From NCBI GenBank assembly GCA_022414725.1, contig CM039463.1, positions 74,827,209 to 74,891,208 of the forward strand: a DNA stretch of 64,000 nucleotides. The letters run 5' to 3'. A program made the translations under genes and the position numbers. This stretch comes from Microglena sp. YARC. Lineage: Eukaryota; Chlorophyta; Chlorophyceae; Chlamydomonadales; Chlamydomonadaceae. This document shows, one piece after another, positions 10,049 through 20,640 of this stretch (position 1 is its first letter; every line of letters starts with the position of its first letter). The notes under the pieces are model-generated. The model saw only the letters and a list, made by a program, of their open reading frames with translations. It was not told where the DNA came from and searched no databases.

Positions 10049-13000
10049 TGGAGGTATGAAGTGTGGACAGCTGCGTCGAGCGGCCAGAGAAACTGGCACG
10101 TGATATCTCTCGTTGTGGCACGGGTAGTCAGGTGCTCCAGACGGCTAAGTGCTAAGTACTTTGAGAAGAGTTTTTCTATCATACAGACCAGTTCATTTCA
10201 GTTTATCTCCGTAAGGCCGACATGGAGAAGAGATATCGTCAGATCATCCCCGGAGCAGTACATAACACAATATTGGTCTTCGGTGACACACCCATGGTGT
10301 CCTACACTCATGGTCTGCTGATTCTTCGCATGAAAAACTTCTCTATCATGAGATGGGCTGTACAACGTAAAGCTGGCCGTGGCATGTGGGTGATGGACAC
10401 CAAAGGTGGAATGGTGAGTGTATTATTAATTTTCCGTGCCTTGTGTTGTTGTTGAAATTTACCATACCATGTTGTTGTTCTTACCATGTACCATTTTCCG
10501 TGCCTTGTGTTGTTGTTGAAATTTACCATACCATGTTGTTGTTCTTGTAATTTACAATCCGTTGTGTGCTTGTTATTACTTACTATCTCTCGAGTTGTTG
10601 TTGTTGTTGCTCTTGTTGTTTTAATTTACCATCCCTTGTTATGTTGTTGTCACTTGCCATCTCATGTGTTGTTGTTCTTGTTGTTTTAAATTTCCATCCC
10701 TTGTTATGTTGTTTTCTCTTTCCATCTCATGTGTTGTTGTTTTAACTTACCATCCCTTGTTATGTTGGTGTCACTTGCCATCTCATGTGTTGTTGTTGTT
10801 GTTGTTTTTAATTTCCATCCCTTGTTATGTTGTTGTCTCTTTCCATCTCATGTGTTGTTGTTTTAACTTACCATCCCTTGTTATGTTGGTGTCACTTGCC
10901 ATCTCATGTGTTGTTGTTGTTGTTTTAACTTACCACTCCTTGTTATGTCGTTGTCACTTGCCATATCCATGTGTTGTTGTTGTAATTTACCATCCCTTGT
11001 GTTGAAGTTGTTGTTATTTTTTTTGCAGTGGACAGTGTGATAACCCAGTGGACTGTATGATGGTGTTCCAGACCAACTATCTGCACATTGATGGTAAAGA
11101 CAAAACGCTTGTTCTAGTGGAGCTTCTCCACACAGACATGTCGTACTTGGAGTTCCTCTCAAGTTTCAGCTACATATCACATGAACTTTCCCGCCTGTCC
11201 AAGGAATCTGATGTGTCAGGTCTTGGGTGCCACATTGCTTCTCGCACCCTCATCCCTAAGTGTTCCATGACAGACAAGGACTTAGCGCTGATGAATGCAT
11301 TCTGCCTCAACTTTAATGGCAAGAAGTTAGTATGCTTTTTGTTTGTTTGTGTGTTCGGGAGTAGGGGGGTGGGGGGTTTGGGGTGGGGACAGACATACAT
11401 TTACTGCATCCAAAATTTTGACATTGATGAAATTGATGATGATGATGGTTACCTGTTATGTGCGCCTTATGTTCCTGCTGTTTAACGGTGTCAAGGGGGA
11501 ATTATAATTGATCCACTTGTAATATTGATACCCTATGGTGAGACTTGAACCAGAAATAATGCACATACTGTGTATTTATATTAACTCCGTAATGACCAGT
11601 ACTGAAGCAACATTTCATGTACTCTCAGGGTTCTGAAGTACCTGGAGGAAACGTCTGAGTTGCTTCACAACTATGGCAACCCAACACTGGATGGCAGCCG
11701 AGCGTGAGTGATGGGGTGCTCTAGGTTTGGTGACTCTTACTGTAGGGTAGGATTCCGGTTGGAGTGATGGAGAGTTTAGTGTGTTCGTCGAGAACCTTCT
11801 AGGAGTTGGAAGTCGAGAAACTGCTAGGAGGCTTCTGCGAGGGTTCGTAGAGTTTCTGTGAGCCAGACACTTCAGATTTAGGATTTGTTAGGACCTTCTG
11901 GATTATTCCGCAAGACTATATAAGTTGATGTTTGGATATTTCTAGAACTTGGAACATGTAACTTCTGACGTTGTAACAATCACTGCCTTCTGTCTGATCT
12001 GTAACGAGTCTTCTAGTTCCTTGTTTCTTGTTCCCCTTGTCCCTTAACCCTTGCGCGTAACAATCGCTGGCTGTTACCGGATCGTTACCCGTCAGAGAGA
12101 GGAGTGAACTTCTAGGGCAATGTAGGTGGGTGGGTGTGAGGTCATGTTCCGGGAGGAAAGGGCGCTGGTGACTAAAACTAGAGGGCGTGCATAGGAGAAT
12201 GCTTTGACTGCCTCCACCTCACAAAACCATTATTCATGTGATGCAGGAAGATCGAGGAATCAATCAACAGCTATACACTTATGTTCCTGTGTTTATTCCA
12301 CACAGCGAAGGCGCTTACATCGAGGGCCAAGTATGGTAAAACGTTCTCCGCCTTCAGCATGAAAAGTAGGTACACAATTATGAAAAAAGGTGTCTATCGA
12401 CACCCCAATTCCGCTCATTTGTCACTGATCTGTCTCCTTGGTTAGGAGAAGTTGCCTTGTGTCCCTAAACTGCTTATTCGATTAATTTTGTTTGAGAATA
12501 TAGCCCATTTTTGAATTAAAGGGGACCGTAATCACCCACTCCCATGAAATTCTGAGTCTTCCATTTTTTACAATATCAGGCTGGCTGGTCTCCGCCCCTA
12601 GCTTATTCGCTCGATGCGCCAGCCTCCTAAAAAGAAAAAGTGTCAGAATGGGATGGGAGAAGTTGTCCTGTGTTGCTGAAGTGGAAGGTAACCAAATCAC
12701 CCACACCCATGAAATTCTGAGTCTTCCATTTTGTTACAATATCAGGCTGCCTGGTCTCCGCCCATAGCTTATTAGACGATGCACCAGCCTCCTCAAAAAA
12801 AAAAGTGTCAGGATGGGATGGGAGAAGTTGTCCTGTGTTGCTGAAGTGGAAGGGAACCCAAATCACCCACACCCATGAAATTCTGAGTCTTCCATTTTTT
12901 ACAATATCAGGCTGCCTGGTCTCCGCCCCTAGCTTATTCGCTCAATGCGCCAGTCTCCTCAAAATAAAAAGTATCAGAATGGGATGGGAGAAGTTGTCCT

Positions 13001-16000
13001 GTGTTGCTAAAGTGGAAGGGAACCCAAATCACCCACTCACATGAAATTCTGAGTCTTCCATATTTCACAATATCAGGCTGGCTGGTCCCCACCCCTAGCT
13101 TATTCGCTCGATGCGCCAGCCTCCTAAAAAGAAAAAAAGGAGTCAGAATTGGATGGGAGAAGTTGTCCTGTGTTGCTGAAGTGGAAGGGAACCCAAATCA
13201 CCCACTCCCATGAAATTCTGAGTCTTCCATTTTTTACAATATCAGGCTGCCTGGTCTCCGCCCCTAGCTTATTCGCTCAATGCGCCAGCCTCCTCAAAAT
13301 AAAAAGTATCAGAATTGGATGGGAGAAGTTGTCCTGTGTTGCTAAAGTGGAAGGGAACCCAAATCACCCACTCCCATGAAATTCTGAGTCTTCCATATTT
13401 CACAATATCAGGCTGGCTGGTCCCCACCCCTAGCTTATTCGCTCGATGCGCCAGCCTCCTCAAAATAAAAAAAGGAGTCAGAATTGGATGGGAGAAGTTG
13501 TCCTGTGTTGCTGAAGTGGAAGGGAACCCAAATCACCCACACCCATGAAATTCTGAGTCTTCCATTTTTTACAATATCAGGCTGCCTGGTCTCCGCCCCC
13601 GCTTATTTGTTCAATGCGCCAGTCTCCTCAAAATGAAAAGTATCAGAATTGGATGGGAGAAGTTGTCGTGTGTTGCTAAAGTGGAAGGGAACCCAAATCA
13701 CCCACTCCCATGAAATTCTGAGTCTTCCATATTTCACAATATCAGGCTGGCTGGTCCCCACCCCTAGCTTATTCGCTCGATGCGCCAGCCTCCTCAAAAT
13801 AAAAAAAGAGTCAGAATGGGATGGGAGAAGTTGTCCTGTGTTGCTGAAGTGGAAGGGAACCCAAATCACCCACTCACATGAAATTCTGAGTCTTCCATTT
13901 TTTACAATATCAGGCTGGCTGGTCTCCGCCCCTAGCTTATTCGCTCGATGCGCCAGCCTCCTCAAAATAAAAAGTATCAGAATTGGATGGGAGAAGTTGT
14001 CCTGTGTTGCTGAAGTGGAAGGGAACCCAAATCACCCACTCCCATGAAATTCTGAGTCTTCCATTTTTTACAGTATCAGGCTGCCTGGTCTCCGCCCCTA
14101 GCTTATTAGACGATGCACCAGCCTCCTCAAAAGAAAAAGTGTCAGAATTGGATGGGAGAAGTTGTCCTGTGTTGCTGAAGTGGAAGGGAACCCAAATCAC
14201 CCACTTCCATGAAATTCTGAGTCTTCCATTTTTTACAATATCAGGCTGCCTGGTCTCCGCCCCTAGCTTATTTGCTCAATGCGCCAGTCTCCTCAAAATA
14301 AAAAGTATCAGAATTGGATGGGAGAAGTTGCCCTGCGTTGCTAAAGTGGAAGGGAACCTAAATCACCCACTCCCATGAAATTCTGAGTCTTCCATTTTTT
14401 ACAATATCAGGCTGGCTGGTCCCCACCCCTAGCTTATTCGCTCGATGCGCCAGCCTCCTCAAAATAAAATAAGAGTCAGAATGGGATGGGAGAAGTTGTC
14501 CTGTGTTGCTGATGTGGAAGGGAACCCAAATCACCCACTCCCATGAAATTCTGAGTCTTCCATTTTTTACAATATCAGGCTGCCTGGTCTCCGCCCCTAG
14601 CTTATTTGCTCAATGCGCCAGTCTCCTCAAAATAAAAAGTATCAGAATTGGATGGGAGAAGTTGTCCTGTGTTGCTAAAGTGGAAGGGAACCCAAGTCAC
14701 CCACTCCCATGAAATTCTGAGTCTTCCATATTTCACAATATCAGGCTGGCTGGTCCCCAACCCTAGCTTATTCGCTCGATGCGCCAGCCTCCTCAATATA
14801 AAAAAAGAGTCAGAATGGGATGGGAGAAGTTGTCCTGTGTTTCTGAAGTGGAAGGGAACCCAAATCACCCACTCACATGAAATTCTGAGTCTTCCATTTT
14901 TTACAATATCAGGCTGGCTGGTCTCCGCCCCTAGCTTATTCGCTCGATGCGCCAGCCTCCTCAAAATAAAAAAGTATCAGAATTGGATGGGAGAAGTTGT
15001 CCTGTGTTGCTGAAGTGGAAGGGAACCCAAATCACCCACTCACATGAAATTCTGAGTCTTCCATTTTTCACAATATCAGGCTGCCTGGTCTCCGCCCCTA
15101 GCTTATTAGACGATGCACCAGCCTCCTCAAAATAAAAAAAGAGTCAGAATGGGATGGGAGGAGTTGTCCTGTGTTTCTGAAGTGGAAGGGAACCCAAATC
15201 ACCCACTCCCATGAAATTCTGAGTCTTCCATTTTTTACAATATCAGGCTGGCTGGTCTCCGCCCCTAGCTTATTCGCTCAATGCGCCAGCCTCCTCAATA
15301 TAAAAAGTATCAGAATTGGATGGGAGAAGTTGTCCTGTGTTGCTGAAGTGGAAGGGAACCCAAATCACCCACTCCTATGAAATTCTGAGTCTTCCATTTT
15401 TCACAATATCAGGCTGGCTGGTCTCAGCCCCTAGCTTATTCGCTCGATGCGCCAGCCTCCTCAAAATAAAAAGTATCAGAATGGGATGGGAGAAGTTGTC
15501 CTGTGTTGCTGAAGTGGAAGGGAATCCAAATCATCCACTCACACAAAATTCTGAGTCTTTCTTTTTTTGAGAATGTCAGGCTGGCTTGTCTCCGCTCGAG
15601 AAGTTGTCCTGCGTTGCTGAGGGGACTGTGAACCTCAACCACAACAGGTGTTTGGTACCGAATTATGCCTGTTGGGAAGAAATTACTTGTTTGCCCTCTC
15701 ACTGTAGTTGAAGCAACAGATGCAGACCATGTGCATGGCAAGGCAGATGCCAAGAATGTCCTACTTCCACAGCATCAAGAAGAGGGATTCAATGGACCTT
15801 GCATTGAGCTCAACGTTATGTGATGATTTAGTTGTGTCATGCTCTGTTGGTAGCTGAATGTGATGATGGCACCTAGGTTATTGAATTCACCTAACTCAAA
15901 ACGTATACCTCATGCAGATGAGGGTTTACCAAGATGGAAATGCTTACTTGTGTGCTGATCAAGTTGGTGGTGGTTTCCCAGAACATGGTGACAACGACTT

Positions 16001-16013
16001 TGAGGAGAGCTAA
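9399..16013 (+). CDS. Gene B: unrecognised protein, 7 exons, TAA followed by an open tail
   Basis: Not recognised. Exons: up to 10053, 10202-10413, 11036-11325, 11629-11703, 12247-12365, 15708-15814, 15918-16013. All junctions are GT-AG and phases match (1,0,2,2,1,0), giving 517 residues if read from an ATG at 9399; the true start and any earlier exon are unresolved. The 9399-9820 part is Ala-rich in this frame and Gln-rich in the next, so the start could be wrong. Exon 3 encodes a Leu/Ser-rich globular-looking segment (VFQTNYLHIDGKDKTLVLVE). Exons 6-7 join as GPCIELN-MRVYQDGNAYLCAD. For exon 3 I used the acceptor at 11035, because the stronger one at 11028 gives an immediate stop. After the TAA at 16011-16013 the same frame stays open for 53 more codons to TAG at 16173-16175. 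No signal peptide or membrane segment is visible. Confidence 0.7.
10430..11015. repeat. TTG-rich tandem repeat in gene B intron 2
   Basis: Repeated blocks of TTACCATCCCTTGTTATGTT, GTTGTCACTTGCCATCTCAT and GTGTTGTTGTTGTT, with periods near 50-110 bp. Confined to the intron between exons 2 and 3. The hydrophobic frames across it are artefacts of the repeat. Confidence 0.85.
12490..15590. repeat. 167-bp satellite-like tandem array, about 18 copies, inside gene B intron
   Basis: The unit starts near AGTATCAGAATTGGATGGGA and includes GAAGTTGTCCTGTGTTGCTG, CCCATGAAATTCTGAGTCTT and TTATTCGCTCGATGCGCCAG. Copies start near 12643, 12808, 12973, 13143, 13308, 13478, 13644, 13812, 13977 and so on to 15476. 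Two sub-types alternate (a TTTTTTACAA form and a TATTTCACAA form), which suggests growth by a higher-order 334-bp step. The whole array sits in the intron between gene B exons 5 and 6. Its units are open on both strands but show no splice logic. Confidence 0.95.
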
Positions 16014-16175
16014 GCACCAACTGACAAGGACTCTACCGATGAAGAATATGAGGATGGCATTAACCGAGACGATGATGGCACTAGCATTGACAATGATGAC
16101 ACATTATATCGCCAGCAGCAGCAACAACAGCAGTCACCACAAGACCACCACTATCCTTTAACCAATGGAGCATAG
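16014..16175 (+). other. Open acidic/Gln-rich extension after the gene B TAA
   Basis: In frame with gene B exon 7, 53 codons encode DKDSTDEEYEDGINRDDDGT and then a seven-Gln run and SPQDHHYPLTNGA before TAG. The composition resembles a disordered acidic tail. Possible explanations are stop readthrough, a recent nonsense mutation, a base error, or chance. Standard stop codons are used by the other genes, so a reassigned code is unlikely. Confidence 0.5.
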
Positions 16176-16239
16176 CAGCTAAGCAGGAGTAGCTCAGAAG
16201 TCAAGCAGCCTAGAAACGTATAGCAGGAGCAGGTACTCT

Positions 16240-17655
16240 TGTGTCGTAGGCTGGCTACAAGCTAGATGCTACCCCTCCTTGTTTGACTACGCCCCGCAGT
16301 AGTTTATCTGTGCGGGAGCTGGCTAGAAGCTGCATGCTACCCATCCTTGTTTGACTAGGCCCCGCATTAGTTTGTCTGTGTGGGAGCTGGCTAGAAGCTG
16401 CATGCTACCCCTCCTTGTTTGACTAGGCCCCGCAGTAGTTTGTCTGTGCGGGAGCTGGCTAGAAGCTGCATGCTACCCCTCCTTGTTTGACTAGGTCCCG
16501 CACTAGTTTGGTTGTGCGGGAGCTGGCTAGAAGCCGCATGCTACCCCTCCTTGTTTGACTAGGCCCCGGACTTGTTTGTCTGTGTGGGAGCTGGCTAGAA
16601 GCTGCATGCTACCCCTCCTTGTTTGACTAGGCCCGCAGTAGTTTGTAGGGGGGGTAGCTGGCTAGAAGCTGCATGCTACCCCTCCTTGTTTGACTAGGCC
16701 CCGGACTTGTTTGTCTGTGTGGGAGCTGGCTAGAAGCTGCATGCTACCCCTCCTTGTTTGACTAGGTCTCGCACTAGTTCGGTTGTGCGGGAGCTGGCTA
16801 GAAGCCGCATGCTACCCCTCCTTGTTTGACTAGGCCCCGGACTTGTTTGTCTGTGTGGGAGCTGGCTAGAAGCTGCATGCTACCCCTCCTTGTTTGACTA
16901 GGCCCGCAGTAGTTTGTAGGGGGGTTAGCTGGCTAGAAGCTGCATGCTACCCCTCCTTGTTTGACTAGGCCCCGGACTTGTTTGTCTGTGTGGGAGCTGG
17001 CTAGAAGCTGCATGCTACCCCTCCTTGTTTGACTAGGTCTCGCACTACTTTGGTTGTGCGGGAGCTGGCTAGAAGCCGCATGCTACCCCTCCTTGTTTGA
17101 CTAGGCCCCGGACTTGTTTGTCTGTGTGGGAGCTGGCTAGAAGCTGCATGCTACCCCTCCTTGTTTGACTAGGCCCGCAGTAGTTTGTCGGGGGGGAGCT
17201 GGCTAGAAGCTGCATGCTACCCCTCCTTGTTTGACTAGGCCCCGGACTTGTTTGTCTGTGTGGGAGCTGGCTAGAAGCTGCATGCTACCGCTCCTTGTTT
17301 GACTAGGTCCGCACGTAGTTTGGTTTGTGCGGGAGCTGGCTAGAAGCCCCATGCTACCCTCCTTGTTTGACTAGGCCCCGGACTTGTTTGTCTGTGTGGG
17401 AGCTGGCTAGAGAGCTGCATGCTACCCCTCCTTGTTTTGACTAGGCCCGCAGTTAGCTTGTATGGGGGGGAGCTGGCTAGAAGCTGCATGCTACCCCTCC
17501 TTGTTTGACTAGGCCCCGGACTTGTTTGTCTGTGTGGGAGCTGGCTAGAAGCTGCATGCTACCCCTCCTTGTTTGACTAGACCCGCAGTAGTTTGTAGGG
17601 GGGGGAGCTGGCTAGAAGCTGCATGCTACCCCTCCTTGTTTGACTAGGCCCCTCA
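16240..17655. repeat. 68-bp minisatellite, about 21 copies, with MITE-like core
   Basis: The unit is GGAGCTGGCTAGAAGCTGCA then TGCTACCCCTCCTTGTTTGA, CTAGGCCCCGCAGTAGTTTG and TCTGTGCG. The GGAGCTGGCTAGAAGCTGC core matches the right terminal repeat of the M1 MITE family (GGAGCTGCCTAGAAGCTGC). A higher-order pattern of three variants (CCCCGGACTTG, CCCGCAGTAG, TCTCGCACTAG) recurs about every 204 bp between 16560 and 17650. Confidence 0.95.
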
Positions 17656-17669
17656 GTAGTTCGTGTGCC

Positions 17670-17759
17670 ATGGATTTCATCAAGGACCTGACGAGGAATT
17701 GGTCGGTGAAGGAGCACTTCAAAGTCGCTGTGCGGGCTTTCGTTGTGGTGCTTCCCTAA
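17670..17759 (+). CDS. Short ORF, 29 residues, uncertain
   Basis: ATG in a good context (gtgccATGG) begins MDFIKDLTRNWSVKEHFKVA and ends at TAA. It starts immediately after the minisatellite. Composition is protein-like, but there is no splice site, homologue or second exon I can support. It may be the first coding part of a lost gene or chance. Confidence 0.2.
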   Translation: MDFIKDLTRNWSVKEHFKVAVRAFVVVLP

Positions 17760-17959
17760 GACGAGGAATTAAGAAATGTAATTATGCAATTCCTAGGGAA
17801 TTTCTGGAATGTTTACTACGGTATCGTTTTTCCCCCAGCAAAACTGTAATCGTGCAGAATCGTAAAAAACTGTTATTATTGTTTTCATGTCCCCCAAGTG
17901 CTAACCCAGGAATGGGACCCAAACGATTATTAAAGTTGTGTGCAAAAACCTTAGGAAAA

Positions 17960-18620
17960 TCACTGGCCTGATACATAGATGGTTTACAGATGCCTCCAAC
18001 GTTGAATTCGTTAAGCGACTCAGCTGTAACTATATGTGGTCTACTTTGTGTTTGTGCTTCCAAACCGGGGTGGAAAACCCTCGTAGTACGATGTGGCCAC
18101 GGTGCCTGCATCCGCAGGCATCGGTGGTGATTATTTTTAATGAGGTGGTCCTACGGTGACTATAGCTAGCTCCGGCTTACGCTATGGGGTCCTTAACTCC
18201 ACATCCTGTGAGTGACTTTATTACACGGATGTAACAATTTCAATTTCAATATGGTTTACAGAAGTCTCCAGCATTGAATTTGTTACACGATTCATCCATA
18301 TAAATATATTGTTTACAGAAGTATCCAGCATTGAATTTGGAACAAAAGTCACCCGTATGAATGTATATGTTTCATATGTCTCAAGCATTGCATTGTTCAC
18401 ACGAGTCCCCGTATGAATATATATGTTTCAGAAGTCTCCAGCACTGAATTCGTTACACTACTCAGCCGTATATATAAATGGTTTACAGAAGTCTCCAGCA
18501 TTGAATTCGTTACACGACTCAGCCGTATCTATAGATTGTTTGCAGAAGTCTTTAACGTTGAAGTTGTTTCACGAGTCACCCGTATGAATATTCATGCTTC
18601 AGAAGTCTCAAGCAGGAGTA
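17960..18620. repeat. Degenerate 57-bp tandem repeat, about 10 copies
   Basis: The unit contains GGTTTACAGAAGTCTCCAGC then ATTGAATTCGTTACACGACT and CAGCCGTATATATA. Copies are diverged, and one stray copy lies at 19555-19615. No coding support. Confidence 0.85.
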
Positions 18621-18759
18621 CAAAAAAACTTCTAACGACATGCCTAAAAAAACCGAGGAGCCGCTGCTTGCCGTCTTATGATCTACAGCTGCTCAGTCTG
18701 GAACACAAATGTGGGCTGCTCCACTGCTGGGGTGGGGATGGGGTGGTTTGGAATGGGGG

Positions 18760-19130
18760 TGGAGGGAAGATACTTATTGCATGAGGTCCAAAGTGGTGCC
18801 AATGGACTGCCCTTGCCAAGGCCTACACATGGGTGGTCTCAGAATTTTTACTGGTGGTGGGGGGTGGTGGGGGTTGGGTGGGGGGCTGGGCTGGGCTGGG
18901 CTGGGCTGGGCTGGACTGGGGTTCGGGTATGTGTGTGGGGCTGTGTGGGTGGGTGGGTGGGGTCTGGGATGGGCTGGTGGGTAAGTGGGTGGGTGGGTGG
19001 GGAGGGGGAGGTAAATACTCATTGCATGAGGTCCAAAGTTGTGCAAATGGACTGCCCTTGCCAAGGCCTACTCATGGGTAGTCTCAGAATTTTCACTGGT
19101 GGTGGTGGGGTTGGGTGTGTGTGTGTGGGT

Positions 19131-19163
<33 letters not shown>

Positions 19164-19335
19164 CTGGGGCTGGGCCTGGGCTGGGGGTTTGGGTATGGGT
19201 GTGGGGCTGTGTGGGTAGGTGGGTGGGGGCTGGGCTGGGCTGGTGAGGGTGGGGGTGGGTGGGGGGGGAGGGGGAGGTAAAATACTTATTGCATGAGGTC
19301 CAGAGTGGTGCAAATGTAACTGCCCTTACCAATGC
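18760..19335. repeat. Three spaced copies of a 95-bp block with G-rich spacers
   Basis: The block TTATTGCATGAGGTCCAAAG, TGGACTGCCCTTGCCAAGGC and GGTCTCAGAATTTTCACTGG recurs near 18765, 19015 and 19283, separated by GGGCT/GGGT-rich DNA including a poly-G run at 19131-19162. The arrangement (unique block plus G-rich spacer) resembles the exon-edge arrays elsewhere, but I could not assign the block to an exon. Confidence 0.8.
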
Positions 19336-19794
19336 CTACTCATCGTTCGTCGTCTCAGAATTTCATTTAGAGACCTGAGTAAAAAGTTAGCAAAACACAA
19401 AGGAGGTCTGACTCCCCCCCCCCTCCCCCCCTCCTAAATGAGATGCTCAGAAAATCTGAAACAATGCTCAATAAAATCGCAAATGTTTCAAGTGTTTATA
19501 CTTCCTATACTCCGAATAAATCTATCGGCTTATTTCAATCTTTCAACAGAGGATGCTACCTCCTGTCTCCAGTATCGAATTTTTTTACACGAGTCATCCG
19601 TATAAAATTTGTTGTTGTTCTCTAAGATAGAGTGGGAGATTTTGACTCCCTTTTACATTCAGCATCACTGTGCAGCTTGTCTAATTTAATCCTGTCAAAT
19701 TTTTATTATGGGGGAAGCCCCATCCTCCTCGCCTACCACCTCTGCTCTGGCCCGCTCGACGCAGCTGTCTACACTGTGCAGCTCCAGAAAAATT

Positions 19795-20440
19795 GAATGC
19801 AGCCATGCTTGAACTTCACATGGAGTGTGTCCATGTCACTACGCAACCGCAGGATAAAACATCTACCAGGAGAGCAATTGTCCATGTTGACTCAGCTGAA
19901 ACATGAATATAAGTCTGCACCCAGCTTCACACTATCAAGAGGGGTAAAGGGACGTTGGGTAATCACTGAGTTTCACATTTCTAGCTGAAGCAAGGGCCAC
20001 AACAAATCGCCTGGCCCGAGATCAGACGAATCTACTGCACTTGCTCTTGCTTCTGTTGCTGTGACTTCCGATGCTGTTGCTGCGACTTCTGCTTCGGTTG
20101 CTGCGAATTCTGCTGCGGTTGCGAGACCAGCAGGCGAGACCAGCATCCATCAAGACGGTGACGCACTGAACGCCACCGTCCTGTTGGAAACTCTATCTGC
20201 TAGGGCAGTGCTGGTCTCGCAGAAAGGAGTGGGCAGCAAGATGAAAAGCACAATTAAAAGCAATACGCAAATGGGGGAAGTGATGAAAAGAGCCGACCGG
20301 TTAACGCTCTGTCTCGTGAATCACCACTGACCAGCATGGCACTGACGATTTGTCCACCTGTCTGAACCCTGCCTTACAAATAGGCGCAGACTAAAACCTG
20401 GAAAATAGGCGCAGACTTTCTTAATGCTACGGGCAAATCC
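19795..20440 (-). pseudogene. Inverted repeat arm 2: broken copy of the gene B exon 1 region
   Basis: Read on the minus strand, 20440-19795 parallels 8995-10048 on the plus strand but lacks the central 9290-9760 block. In the gene B reading frame it carries a TGA where gene B has TGC (phrase GTTTCAGCTGAGTC) and a 1-nt difference near 'tggccc', so it cannot encode the same exon. Downstream similarity is lost at the donor. Amino-acid changes relative to gene B are frequent, as expected for a decaying copy. Confidence 0.7.
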
Positions 20441-20640
20441 TGTCTGTGCCGTCGTTTCGTTATCGCAAGTTCCAGATCACTTTCTCCAAACTCCACCTTG
20501 TCCCCTGATTTCAAGCACGAATGTAACCTTAGAGCAATGCGAACGCGATGGCCGCAGATTGCGGCCATGTAGGTGAGCATGATTTCCAGGGGACTTGTTT
20601 TTGCGATAATTTTCGGTAGCGGTAGGCTAGAGAATGGCAC
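20374..20640 (-). CDS. Uncertain 88-residue ORF partly inside the inverted repeat
   Basis: Open from ATG 20640; its C-terminal 19 residues (PVALRKSAPIFQVLVCAYL) are identical to an open frame at 8998-9056 in arm 1. That identity follows from the DNA repeat and is not proof of coding. Upstream residues (LTYMAAICGHRVRIALRLHS) are unique to this copy. Function unknown. Confidence 0.2.
   Translation of the reverse strand: MPFSSLPLPKIIAKTSPLEIMLTYMAAICGHRVRIALRLHSCLKSGDKVEFGESDLELAITKRRHRQDLPVALRKSAPIFQVLVCAYL

Noticed and set aside
10430..11005. Hydrophobic Val/Leu/Cys-rich plus frames resembling membrane proteins
   Set aside because: Translation of the TTG-rich intronic repeat in gene B.
12482..15753. 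Many 60-132-codon frames in the 167-bp array
   Set aside because: Repeat units lack stops in some frames; no unit shows splice sites or codon-biased change.
9899..16175. Alternative genetic code (TAA/TAG = Gln, as in some ulvophyte algae)
   Set aside because: Gene F has 1613 sense codons without TAA/TAG, Gln is encoded by CAG/CAA in genes A and B, and gene A ends in TAG. The three in-frame stops are better explained locally.
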